Assembly (NCBI RefSeq): GCF_030408435.1
Contig: NZ_CP047046.1
Location: 2,338,572 to 2,402,571 of the forward strand
Reading direction: 5' to 3'
Length of the DNA: 64,000 nt
From: Corynebacterium auriscanis
Lineage (GTDB): Bacteria > Actinomycetota > Actinomycetes > Mycobacteriales > Mycobacteriaceae
Translations under genes and position numbers: made by a program
Part shown: positions 35,921-43,426 of the stretch, piece by piece
How the letters are laid out: the number at the start of each line of letters is the position of its first letter
Numbering within the stretch: the stretch's first letter is position 1
The notes under the pieces: model-generated
The model's input: only the letters and a program-made list of their open reading frames with translations
What the model was told of the DNA's origin: nothing
Databases searched by the model: none

Positions 35921-37294
35921 ATGGGAAACACTTTTGCTTCGGTAGGTTCTTTGACGTTGGTAAAGACTTCTGCTTCGAATGCACGTGGACTGCGCCGACC
36001 AGTCTTATCATTCATCACAGCCACCGCTTTGCTGAGCTGTGGCGTTGCCACCTCGGTTGCACCTGCTGTTGCTAGTACGGGTTCTGCGCAGACCCTGGGC
36101 TCAGTAGCGGATTTCACCCCGCGGTCAGCGGTAAAGCTGGGCAAGCCGATGCACAAACCCGCTGCATTCCCCACTACCCCAATTGATAGTGGACTACAGA
36201 TCGGTTCCCTGCCTGCAACCACCGGCCAGCCCATGAATCTGGCCCCATTGGATGCGCGGGTGGGTTTGAGTGGGGCGTCGAAACAATATAGGTTCTCCTA
36301 TTCCACGACGAACCAGCACGGCAGGGTAGCGCCCTCGACGGCTGCGGTGTTTCTCCCTCAGGGGAAAATGCCGCCAGGTGGTTGGCCCGTCCTAGCATGG
36401 GCGCACGGAACTGTTGGTCTTGGTGATAATTGTACCCCTTCGATGAACCCGCGTTCAGAACGGGACGCGCGCTATCTCAATCATTGGTTATCTCAAGGAT
36501 ATGCGATTATTGCTTCAGATTACGCAGGTCAGGGCACCGATGGGTTGATGAGCTACCTTAACGGCAAATCCACTGCTGCCAATGTGGTGGATTCCGTGAT
36601 TGCCGCGCGGAAGTTGGAACCCCTACAGGGGAAACTAGCGAAGCGTTGGGCGGTGATCGGGCAATCGCAAGGTGGTGGCGCGGCGCTGCATGTGGCTCAG
36701 CGCGCAACGAAGGCCAGCCGGTCGGCCGGTATTGATTTCCGTGGGACGGTCGCCACGGGATCGCCGGCTTATATCGAAAACATTGTTCTGGCTGGCGGGC
36801 CGACGTTCCCGCCGGTGGTCTTGCCGACGGGGTTGAATGTTTATGCGCTGTACATCATGGCAGCAATCAGGGAGGCGCGACCGGACCTCAACGTGGATCA
36901 GATCCTCACGGACGAGGGCAAGCAGATGGTGACGTGGGCCGAGGCCGCGTGTTATACCCAGATGGCCGACGCGGTTGACGGCACGAATGTGGCACGCGCA
37001 TTCAAAAAGCCGGTCCGGAGCATCCCGGGGATTCAGCGGGCACTCACAGCTCACATGGCAACAGCCACGACCGGGTATGACAAGCCGGTGATCGTGGGTC
37101 ACGGACTGAAGGACAAAGACGTACCCACCCCGATCGGCTTGGTACTGAATTCCGAGATGTGGCTGAACCAGTTCACCGCTTCACCACGTAACAAGCGAGT
37201 AGTTGTTCGTTGGTATCCGACCGATCACGGTGGAACAGTGTATGCCTCTATGAAGGATTCCACGCCATTCCTCAAAAGAATCATGAAGCATTAA
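35921..37294 (+). CDS. Secreted lipase (LIP / secretory lipase family)
   Basis: A 457-residue exported alpha/beta-hydrolase. The N-terminus has a signal-peptide-like stretch after a basic patch (ARGLRRPVLSFITATALLSC), ending near AVASTG. The core has VLAWAHGTVGLGDNC (oxyanion region), the nucleophile elbow VIGQSQGGGAALH with Ser, PVIVGHGLKDKDVP with the Asp, and YPTDHGGTVYAS with the His. This family (PF03583, secretory lipase) is abundant in lipophilic corynebacteria and hydrolyses triacylglycerols or esters outside the cell. The ATG at 35921 is used; a TTG three codons upstream is less likely. No Shine-Dalgarno sequence is obvious. Confidence 0.88.
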   Translation: MGNTFASVGSLTLVKTSASNARGLRRPVLSFITATALLSCGVATSVAPAVASTGSAQTLGSVADFTPRSAVKLGKPMHKPAAFPTTPIDSGLQIGSLPATTGQPMNLAPLDARVGLSGASKQYRFSYSTTNQHGRVAPSTAAVFLPQGKMPPGGWPVLAWAHGTVGLGDNCTPSMNPRSERDARYLNHWLSQGYAIIASDYAGQGTDGLMSYLNGKSTAANVVDSVIAARKLEPLQGKLAKRWAVIGQSQGGGAALHVAQRATKASRSAGIDFRGTVATGSPAYIENIVLAGGPTFPPVVLPTGLNVYALYIMAAIREARPDLNVDQILTDEGKQMVTWAEAACYTQMADAVDGTNVARAFKKPVRSIPGIQRALTAHMATATTGYDKPVIVGHGLKDKDVPTPIGLVLNSEMWLNQFTASPRNKRVVVRWYPTDHGGTVYASMKDSTPFLKRIMKH

Positions 37295-37321
37295 CCGGCA
37301 AGGAAATCCTGATGCATTAGC

Positions 37322-37357
37322 TAACCCAGATAACCCAGATAACCCAGCTAACCCACG
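37322..37357. repeat. Four tandem 9-bp repeats (TAACCCAGA) over the 3' end of the TadE-like gene
   Basis: TAACCCAGA, TAACCCAGA, TAACCCAGC and TAACCCACG lie head to tail from 37322 to 37357. The stop codon of the TadE-like gene (37348-37350) is within the third and fourth units. It separates the convergent lipase and tad transcripts. Confidence 0.85.
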
Positions 37358-37656
37358 GGCCCCGCAAGGGCAGATGCGGAACCGCTGCGCCGCTGATTTA
37401 CGGTCACTGTCACGCGAACGAATTCGGCTTCGATCTGACACTCACGCACCGACGCATGGTTTAACCCCGCAATGGTGTTGGCAACCGCACACGGATCATC
37501 ACCGCCGGCCAACAGGTCGGTGGCCGCCGACAGCGCTGCCAGGTCGGCCGCCACCGTCGCTTTCTGTCGTGCCATAAGATCCGTCGTACCCACGGCCACG
37601 TACATCACCACACTCAGCACCGCGAGAATCACCGTTGCGCCGTAGGTGGTGCTCAC
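37348..37656 (-). CDS. TadE-like protein of the helicase/secretion neighbourhood (Rv3654c type)
   Basis: A 102-residue protein with one N-terminal membrane segment (STTYGATVILAVLSVVMYVAV) followed by a polar part with two Cys (DPCAVANTI; REC), which could form a disulfide outside the membrane. The start is a GTG at 37656 with GAAAGGAGC in front. This is the last gene of the tad operon and matches the 'helicase/secretion neighborhood TadE-like' family by length and layout. It is thought to be a pseudopilin-like partner of the pilus system; no direct function is known. Confidence 0.82.
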   Translation of the reverse strand: MSTTYGATVILAVLSVVMYVAVGTTDLMARQKATVAADLAALSAATDLLAGGDDPCAVANTIAGLNHASVRECQIEAEFVRVTVTVNQRRSGSASALAGPVG

Positions 37657-37759
37657 AAGATGCTCCTTTCGATCGGTTCTAATTCCCCCTGGGCTTCGCC
37701 ATTCTCGTGGCTTCAGCCATTTTTATGGGTTTCAACTCTCTGTGCCCGTTCACCGCACC

Positions 37760-38065
37760 CTATTCCGTCGGTTCGGCAACCACCACGGCTCCCGCACTGA
37801 CATCCATCAGGGGTGCATCCTTGCTCACGGTCACTCGCACCACCGGCAATTCCCCTACACGGTCGTGGCTAACCTGCACGCGGGCTTCCGGATCGCGCTG
37901 TACCACGTATGCCTGCGCATCCTGCCCCAATGCCCCGGCGCGAGCCGCATCCCTGGCCAACGCCTGCGCAGCTGAATGCTCCGCTAACGTCACAAACCCG
38001 GATACGGCCCCGGCCGCCACCAAGGTCATCGCGCTAAGAACGATGGCGCCTTCAACGGTGTTCAT
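37760..38065 (-). CDS. TadE family pseudopilin-like protein
   Basis: A 101-residue protein with a hydrophobic N-terminal helix carrying a Glu near its start (MNTVEGAIVLSAMTLVAAGA), the feature shared by TadE/TadF pseudopilins, and a small extracytoplasmic domain ending in VSAGAVVVAEPTE. It begins nine bases after the stop codon of the Flp-like gene. In M. tuberculosis the equivalent is Rv3655c. It is probably inserted with the pilus assembly machinery. Confidence 0.8.
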   Translation of the reverse strand: MNTVEGAIVLSAMTLVAAGAVSGFVTLAEHSAAQALARDAARAGALGQDAQAYVVQRDPEARVQVSHDRVGELPVVRVTVSKDAPLMDVSAGAVVVAEPTE

Positions 38066-38074
38066 GAGCCAGTG

Positions 38075-38428
38075 CTACCGCCGGTTACCTTGTTGCAGCG
38101 CCTTTTCAAAAATTCCGCTCAACGCTTGCTCTACCGTGTCCGACGTCACCACCGTGTACAGGAGCGCCCCCAGCGCCGCGGCAGCCACGCATCCCAGCGC
38201 ATATTCGATGGTCGACATGCCCCTTTCGTCTGCCATGTACCCCCTTATCGCCTCCACCAGCTTGTGGAAAGCCGTTGGTTCTTTTCCCGACGCCTCCCCG
38301 CGCTCCCCTTCATGTTCTTGCTGGGCAATCGCGTGCGTGCCGGTGGAGATGTGCGCGGATGGATCGAGGGCGTCGGTGTAAGAATCCTGGTTCATCGTGC
38401 CTGTGTTGATTGCTGTTTGAGCGTTCAT
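38075..38428 (-). CDS. Flp-type pilin / DUF4244 protein with long N-terminal extension
   Basis: A 117-residue protein. Its C-terminal half holds the Flp pilin signature: ERGMSTIEYALG, in which a prepilin peptidase would cut after the Gly, with Glu at +5 and Tyr at +6 of the processed pilin, then a hydrophobic helix (CVAAAALGALLYTVVTS). Actinobacterial relatives such as Rv3656c are about 60-70 residues, so the about 70 polar residues in front are unusual. The ATG at 38428 has GAAAGGA in front. An internal ATG (Met64, at 38239) preceded by AAGGGGG would give a normal short pilin; both starts are possible. The mature pilin is the likely main subunit of a Flp/Tad pilus. Confidence 0.8.
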   Translation of the reverse strand: MNAQTAINTGTMNQDSYTDALDPSAHISTGTHAIAQQEHEGERGEASGKEPTAFHKLVEAIRGYMADERGMSTIEYALGCVAAAALGALLYTVVTSDTVEQALSGIFEKALQQGNRR

Positions 38429-38538
38429 GATCGTTGTCCTTTCGTGCAATGTTTCGGTTGGGTTGTGGATTGAAGGTTGACTGACCTGGTCCATGATCGA
38501 CAGCCCCAGGTTGTGTGGATTGGTGATCGCCCGCCGCA

Positions 38539-39621
38539 TTAGATTCCCGCCAGGCCTATCGCCAAGGGCAATAGGCCCACCACCACAAACATCGGCAGGA
38601 AGCACAAGGTCAAAGGTGCAGCCAACACGACTAACATCTTTTCGGCAGCTGCCGTGACTTCGTTGTTCGCGTGTTGCCGCAGTCGTTGCGCCTGCGCCCC
38701 TGCCCCCACGGTGAGGGCAGTTCCCGATCGCGTCTGTTGCAAGGCTTGCCTGGCCACGGGGCCAAAACCGGAGTGAGTCTTCAAGCTCTCCCACGCCTGA
38801 GTAGCAGCCCCCATATCCAATAGGTGCCCCACTGTAAAAACGACCCGATCAGGTTCAGCCAGTGTGACGGGGTCCCACTGCTGGGTCATCACCATCCACG
38901 CCCGATTGGTAGGCATCCCCACCTGCAATGCTGCAGTGAAGATGTCCAGCCCACGGGCAATATCGAGGGAAGTTAAGCCGGCATGGCTGTCGGGGCCGGC
39001 TCGGCTTCCCCCGCCTACGAACTTCCACTGCGATTGCGTGAGGAATTCCGTCCACTGCACCCCTGCGCATCCCAAAAGCGATCCCACTAGTAGCAGCACC
39101 GCCCCCAGGGGGTTATGGATGAAAAATCGCGGGGTATCCAACCCCATGGTTTGCCCCAGCACCACCGCACCAATCGGAAGGGCCAGCAGCACGGTGACTG
39201 TCAGCCGCGCACCTGCCATCGCGGACTCGTACTTCTCTCGGCGCTCCAAGGCGGCGTCGATATCCATGGCATATGCTTCGGCCAGCACCGATAGCGGAAT
39301 TCCCCGCTCCGTGGCGATGCCCCACAGTTGGCGGAAGTAACCCAGTTCGCCCCCGCCGATCTGCAAGCGATATCGCGCCACCAGCTGCTGCGCGCGAAGT
39401 GCTATGTCCGCATCCTCTATGAAGAGCCCGGCCGCCAGAACCGCGTCTTCCGGATTCGCTCCCGCCTGGGATTCCCTAGCCACGGCCCCCACGAATTCCC
39501 GTTCGAGCTCTACCTCCTGACGGGCCCGTTTGTCCTTCAGCATCCGCCGGACCACGCGGTAGACCACTAAACCCCACATCATCAGCACGGCTGCGCCGAC
39601 CGTCGCGTTAATCATCGACAT
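38539..39621 (-). CDS. Fused TadB-TadC-like inner-membrane platform protein
   Basis: A 360-residue protein joining two halves that are separate genes in M. tuberculosis (Rv3658c and Rv3657c). The first half has an N-terminal helix, a helical cytoplasmic part and two membrane segments (VTVLLALPIGAVVLGQ; PLGAVLLLVGSLLGCAGVQW). The second half begins at LDIARGLDIFTAALQVGMP, a T2SSF-type helical domain, and ends with membrane segment LTLCFLPMFVVVGLLPLAIG. T2SSF proteins form the platform that couples the ATPase to pilin insertion. The ATG at 39621 is taken; GTG at 39624 and ATG at 39615 are also in frame. It starts 35 bp after the TadA gene. Confidence 0.82.
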   Translation of the reverse strand: MSMINATVGAAVLMMWGLVVYRVVRRMLKDKRARQEVELEREFVGAVARESQAGANPEDAVLAAGLFIEDADIALRAQQLVARYRLQIGGGELGYFRQLWGIATERGIPLSVLAEAYAMDIDAALERREKYESAMAGARLTVTVLLALPIGAVVLGQTMGLDTPRFFIHNPLGAVLLLVGSLLGCAGVQWTEFLTQSQWKFVGGGSRAGPDSHAGLTSLDIARGLDIFTAALQVGMPTNRAWMVMTQQWDPVTLAEPDRVVFTVGHLLDMGAATQAWESLKTHSGFGPVARQALQQTRSGTALTVGAGAQAQRLRQHANNEVTAAAEKMLVVLAAPLTLCFLPMFVVVGLLPLAIGLAGI

Positions 39622-39656
39622 CACCCCCCCTTTCTCTTAAATCCCCCGCTAGCGCA

Positions 39657-40793
39657 TTACGCCGCTTGTCGTCCCAGCCCCGTCATAAAGTTGCTCCACC
39701 CATCGCATGGACCATGCGCCCACACCAGCCGCACATCTAGGCGATGCCGGTCATCTAGAGCCAACTGCCCCACATGCGTTAACTTGCGCCCTTCGGAAGT
39801 ACGCGCGACATGCAGCAACACATCAATCCCATCGGCAGCCTGCCGTGCCAATGCCCGCTCTGGCATCCCCGCCATCGCGCCGAGCGCATCCAATCGCCCG
39901 GGCACCGCGCCGGGGGAATTCGCGTGAATCGTCCCTGCACTGCCCGCGTGCCCGGTATTCAGCGCCACCAGCAAATCCGCCACCTCTGCCCCGCGGATCT
40001 CACCGACCACGATCCGATCGGGCCGCATGCGCAAACACTGCTTCACCAACGTTTGCATGGTTATCGCACCCTGTCCCTCGGCATTGCCCCGGCGCGCGGT
40101 CAAAGAGACCACATGCGGATGCTCCGGCATCAACTCCGGTGTATCCTCCACCACAATGCACCGTTGCCAACCGGGCACTTCCCCCAGCAACGTCGCCAGC
40201 AGCGTGGTCTTCCCAGTACCGGTTCCGCCGCTGATTAGCACATTTTTCCGACTATCCACGATTCCCCGCAAGGCCCCGGCCAGCTCCGCGTTGACGAACC
40301 TGTCCTTCACCAATTGCTCGATACTCAAGCCGCTGGTTTTCAGCATGCGCAAACTGATACACGTGCCCCCTTGCACGGGTGGCGATAGCACCGCATGCAT
40401 TCTGATGGCAGTAGCCGGAATATCACTTGGCAGCCCAGTCAGGACCCCGTCCGCATACGGCATGGCGTCGTCCAACCGAGTGCCACACGTCGCCGCCATG
40501 TGAACAGCCAGGTTGCGGGCTTCCTCCGCCGATAGTTCCACCGCCAGCTTCTCCATGCCTTCCCCCCGGTCCTGCCACACAGTGCCATCGGCATTGACCA
40601 CCACATCCGTAACCCAGGGATCCGTCAAGACCTGCCCCAACTGCCCCAGCCCGCTGAGCTCCAGCTGCACTTGCCGTATCGTTTCCACGTCAGTTTCGGC
40701 CGGCATCACTTCACTGATCTTTTCCACCGACGCCTCGCTGATCCCCCGTTCCGCCAACCTCAGACGGATGGTCTGCGCGAATGAGTGTGTCAT
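39657..40793 (-). CDS. tadA: Tad secretion ATPase (TadA/CpaF family)
   Basis: A 378-residue secretion ATPase of the VirB11/CpaF type. Walker A is NVLISGGTGTGKTTLLATLL, the Asp box is IVVEDTPELMPEHPH, Walker B/His-box region is MRPDRIVVGEIRGAEV and LNTGHAGSAGTIHANSP. It is the only motor ATPase of this tad locus, so it should drive both pilus assembly and any retraction. The ATG at 40793 lies one base after the stop codon of the CpaE-like gene, so the two are translationally coupled. M. tuberculosis counterpart: Rv3659c. Confidence 0.93.
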   Translation of the reverse strand: MTHSFAQTIRLRLAERGISEASVEKISEVMPAETDVETIRQVQLELSGLGQLGQVLTDPWVTDVVVNADGTVWQDRGEGMEKLAVELSAEEARNLAVHMAATCGTRLDDAMPYADGVLTGLPSDIPATAIRMHAVLSPPVQGGTCISLRMLKTSGLSIEQLVKDRFVNAELAGALRGIVDSRKNVLISGGTGTGKTTLLATLLGEVPGWQRCIVVEDTPELMPEHPHVVSLTARRGNAEGQGAITMQTLVKQCLRMRPDRIVVGEIRGAEVADLLVALNTGHAGSAGTIHANSPGAVPGRLDALGAMAGMPERALARQAADGIDVLLHVARTSEGRKLTHVGQLALDDRHRLDVRLVWAHGPCDGWSNFMTGLGRQAA

Positions 40794-40794
40794 G

Positions 40795-42243
40795 TCAGGC
40801 CACCTTCCCGGTTGCATCTAAACGCAAGCCTTCAATATCCAGGTGGGTGCTGGCGCGTTGCCGTTGGATGACCGTCAGCACTTCCAGTGCCGCGCGGTGC
40901 GGGGCACAGCGCTTCACTCTTTGCGTGCCCACCCTCCCGCGCTCAATACCTCGTTCTGCACCTCTCTCTACGTTTTCAAGAACACGCTCGGTGAATGCCC
41001 GCGCATGTTGTAAGCCGCTTCGCAATGATCGCGGTTGTGCCCCGGGAATCTGGGCGGCGCGTTCGGCAATGATCTGTGGGGAATCCCGGTAGCAGTTGAT
41101 GTAGTTTTCTAACTGGCCACTATCGATATCCTTCGCTAGCTGCGGGTCATCCTCAATCACCACCGAGGGCAAGGCATCCAAAATCACACTTGCGAGTGCC
41201 AATGTCGCCGAGGAATGCGGCACCTGGCGCAGCACGTACAGCGGTTCCGGCCAACCCTCATCGATGGTGCGCTCACGATTAACGAGCGCGGCAGCCACAC
41301 CGGCGACCGTCAGCGGACAAACCACTACGTGGGCATCGGGCACTTTTCCCTGCCAACGGCCCGGTTCGTGAGGGTCTGTGCGCCCACAATCGACGACCAC
41401 TGCGGATTCCTCGATCACCCGCAAGCATTCCGGTAAGTCAACCGGCACGCATTCGTCGCGAGCTTGGGTCAGCAATCGCGTGAAACCAACCTGGGGTAGG
41501 CGCTTGAGCTCCGCGTCGCGGTGCAAATCCGCCATACGGGTTCCCGCAACTCGTTCCACTCCTAAGGCAACATCTACTCCTGTGGATCCCGGAGAAGCAT
41601 CGAGCAGCACCGAATCCATACCAGTCTCCCCCAAGGCGTCGGCCACGAGGAATGCTAACGTCGACGCTCCGGCACCCCCCACGCTGCCACTCACGGCAAC
41701 CACAGGTGCTTCACCAACACGCAGTAACCGCGCCAGTTCCAGCACACCTGCAGCCTCAAATCCAACCCCGGCTGAGTCTGCCTCGTTAGATCCCCCTTTT
41801 CCGGTGCTCGCCCCAACAGAGCTCACCCCGCCAGCACTCGCCCCGCCAGCACTCGCCCCAACAGAGCTCGCCCCGCCAGCACTCGCCCCAACAGCACTCG
41901 CCGAATCAGCGCCAGTCACCATCCGATCCAACCTAATGACATGCGCGCTTTCGGCCGTGCACAGTGGCGAATCGTGGTCGGTTACGACCACTGCCGATTC
42001 ACCGGCTGCAAGATGCGCAGACAGCTGGGTGATGATGGATTCATCTCCAAATGTGTTGAGATACCGTCGACGGCTAACCTCGGCCACCATCGCGGCCTCC
42101 TCGGCCCACGACTGATTCTCCACGTCCAGGATCACGGGCCTGCTCGCCCCTGCCCACCCATGAATCCCGGATGGTTCGATGCGATGGCCAGCGTAGGAAA
42201 ACTCGCGAATGCGCTGCTTAAGACTATGTTCTGCGTACCCCAT
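40795..42243 (-). CDS. CpaE/Ssd-like (septum-site-determining type) ATPase homologue
   Basis: A 482-residue protein of the Rv3660c (Ssd) family: an N-terminal receiver-like region, then a MinD/CpaE-type P-loop fold. The expected deviant Walker A is degraded: VVAVSGSVGGAGASTLAFLV contains the SGGxGxST pattern only approximately. Later DSVLLDASPGSTGVDVALG gives the second ATPase strand. CpaE proteins place the Tad pilus at the pole; Ssd in mycobacteria was reported to affect septum formation. Between the two domains lies a Gly/Ser/Ala-rich repeat linker (about residues 118-150). It is the first gene of the tad operon. Confidence 0.85.
   Translation of the reverse strand: MGYAEHSLKQRIREFSYAGHRIEPSGIHGWAGASRPVILDVENQSWAEEAAMVAEVSRRRYLNTFGDESIITQLSAHLAAGESAVVVTDHDSPLCTAESAHVIRLDRMVTGADSASAVGASAGGASSVGASAGGASAGGVSSVGASTGKGGSNEADSAGVGFEAAGVLELARLLRVGEAPVVAVSGSVGGAGASTLAFLVADALGETGMDSVLLDASPGSTGVDVALGVERVAGTRMADLHRDAELKRLPQVGFTRLLTQARDECVPVDLPECLRVIEESAVVVDCGRTDPHEPGRWQGKVPDAHVVVCPLTVAGVAAALVNRERTIDEGWPEPLYVLRQVPHSSATLALASVILDALPSVVIEDDPQLAKDIDSGQLENYINCYRDSPQIIAERAAQIPGAQPRSLRSGLQHARAFTERVLENVERGAERGIERGRVGTQRVKRCAPHRAALEVLTVIQRQRASTHLDIEGLRLDATGKVA
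41811..41902 (-). repeat. 15-bp tandem repeats encoding a Ser/Gly/Ala linker in the CpaE-like gene
   Basis: The DNA consists of imperfect 15-bp units built on GCCAGCACTCGCCCC and ACAGAGCTCGCCCC. In the protein they give alternating SVGAS and AGGAS/AGGVS pentads. The repeat keeps the frame, so copy-number change would only lengthen the linker. Confidence 0.8.
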
Positions 42244-42358
42244 GGCTGCCAGTGTGGCACCCCGCCGTCGAACCCGGTAGCACCCGAAGGAGGACCTGTG
42301 GATAAGTAGCGGGGGGCGTCAAGAAAAAAGAAAAGAAGTTGTGGACAACTCCAAAGTT

Positions 42359-42385
42359 TGTGACAGATGTGACAGATGTGACATG
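42359..42385. promoter_or_regulatory. Three 9-bp repeats with overlapping GlxR/CRP-like sites
   Basis: TGTGACAGA, TGTGACAGA and TGTGACATG lie head to tail. They create TGTGACAGATGTGACA at 42359-42374 and nearly the same at 42368-42383, each matching the GlxR consensus TGTGA-N6-TCACA in nine of ten defined bases. The position, between the divergent CpaE-like and HAD genes, suits control of either. GlxR itself is encoded 7 kb away. Binding is an inference. Confidence 0.5.
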
Positions 42386-42406
42386 AAGGGCTGTAGGATC
42401 AGAGGC

Positions 42407-43273
42407 GTGACGCCCTCCAACGAGACCAAAGATGGACAGCCCGCGGGTCAGCCCACCCGTCCTGGACTAAGCCGTCTCCACGACAGCAAGGCCCACCGCG
42501 TGCTGGCCATCTTTGATTTGGACAAGACGATTATCGATACCTCGGCGTCCATGGCCTACCGCCGACCTATGGCTGAACGCGGGTTAATTAGCACGTCAGA
42601 ACTGCTGCGCATGATGGCTTTGCTGGGCAACTACATGCTGACCACGCATACCGAAGAAAACATGAACGCCACGAAAGATGCACTGCTGGGCATCATCAAG
42701 GGACGGGAAGAAGCGGCCATGCGCACAATGGCGCAAGATGCCCTCACAGAAGTAATTACTCCCTATATTTACGCCGAGGCCCGCGAGCTGTTGGATTGGC
42801 ACCGCGAACGTGGGCACGCAATTGCCATCGTGACCGCATCCGCATCCGTCATGGTGGAGCCGATTGCCTCCGAACTGCAGGTCGATCACCTCATTGCCAC
42901 AGAATTGGGTGTGGCAGAGGGTAGATTCACCGGTGAAGTTCTGCACTTCAACAAAGGCACAGCCAAGGTTGAGCGCATTCGCGCCCTAGCTGAATCTCAC
43001 GGTTATGACCTAGACGAAAGCTTTGCCTACACCGATTCTGCGACCGATCTGCCGATGCTGGAAATGGTGGGCAATCCGGTGGCCGTCAATCCGGATCGGC
43101 CCCTGCGGAAAACCGCGATGTCCCGCAATTGGCCCATTCACAAATTCGATAAGCCCGAACCCCTGTTCGCGCAAGGGGCGGTACTTGCCGGCGCCGGGGC
43201 CACCCTCGCGGTGCTCGGTGCGCTGGCGACCGGCCTGGCGTTTTGGGTGAGGTCGCGGGACGAATCTGCGTAG
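42407..43273 (+). CDS. HAD family phosphatase, SerB-like, membrane-tethered
   Basis: A 288-residue HAD-IB hydrolase (Rv3661 type). Motif I is AIFDLDKTIID (two Asp), motif II contains AIAIVTASASVM, motif III includes KGTAKVERIRAL, and motif IV is YTDSATDLPMLEMVG. A C-terminal membrane helix (GAGATLAVLGALATGLAFWV) would anchor it in the membrane. The substrate is unknown; the fold is shared with phosphoserine phosphatase and with lipid phosphatases. The GTG at 42407 is chosen because it starts about 30 residues before motif I as in relatives; starting at GTG 42341 would turn the GlxR-like repeats into CDRCDRCD codons. Confidence 0.85.
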   Translation: MTPSNETKDGQPAGQPTRPGLSRLHDSKAHRVLAIFDLDKTIIDTSASMAYRRPMAERGLISTSELLRMMALLGNYMLTTHTEENMNATKDALLGIIKGREEAAMRTMAQDALTEVITPYIYAEARELLDWHRERGHAIAIVTASASVMVEPIASELQVDHLIATELGVAEGRFTGEVLHFNKGTAKVERIRALAESHGYDLDESFAYTDSATDLPMLEMVGNPVAVNPDRPLRKTAMSRNWPIHKFDKPEPLFAQGAVLAGAGATLAVLGALATGLAFWVRSRDESA

Positions 43274-43371
43274 GCGCGGAGCGAGCATCGCGAAGCCGAG
43301 GCCGGGGTATAAGAGTCGGGAGTCGCGTGGGCCCGGTGCCGCGGTTCACGGCCCACGGTGCTGCATAGTCG

Positions 43372-43417
43372 GCGCCGCGGTGTCGCGGGGTCGGGCACCG
43401 CGGTGTCGCGAGGTCGG
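43372..43417. repeat. Two tandem 23-bp repeats between convergent genes
   Basis: GCGCCGCGGTGTCGCG-type sequence at 43372-43394 is followed directly by a copy at 43395-43417 (21 of 23 bases identical). It is between the HAD gene and the Fic-like gene, which run towards each other. The GC-rich palindromic core CCGCGG may form structure and slow convergent polymerases. Confidence 0.75.
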
Positions 43418-43426
43418 GCGCGGAGG

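Noticed and set aside
42341..42406. Upstream GTG start of the HAD gene giving a CDRCDRCD stretch
   Set aside because: It would translate the regulatory 9-bp repeats; relatives begin about 30 residues before motif I, matching GTG 42407.
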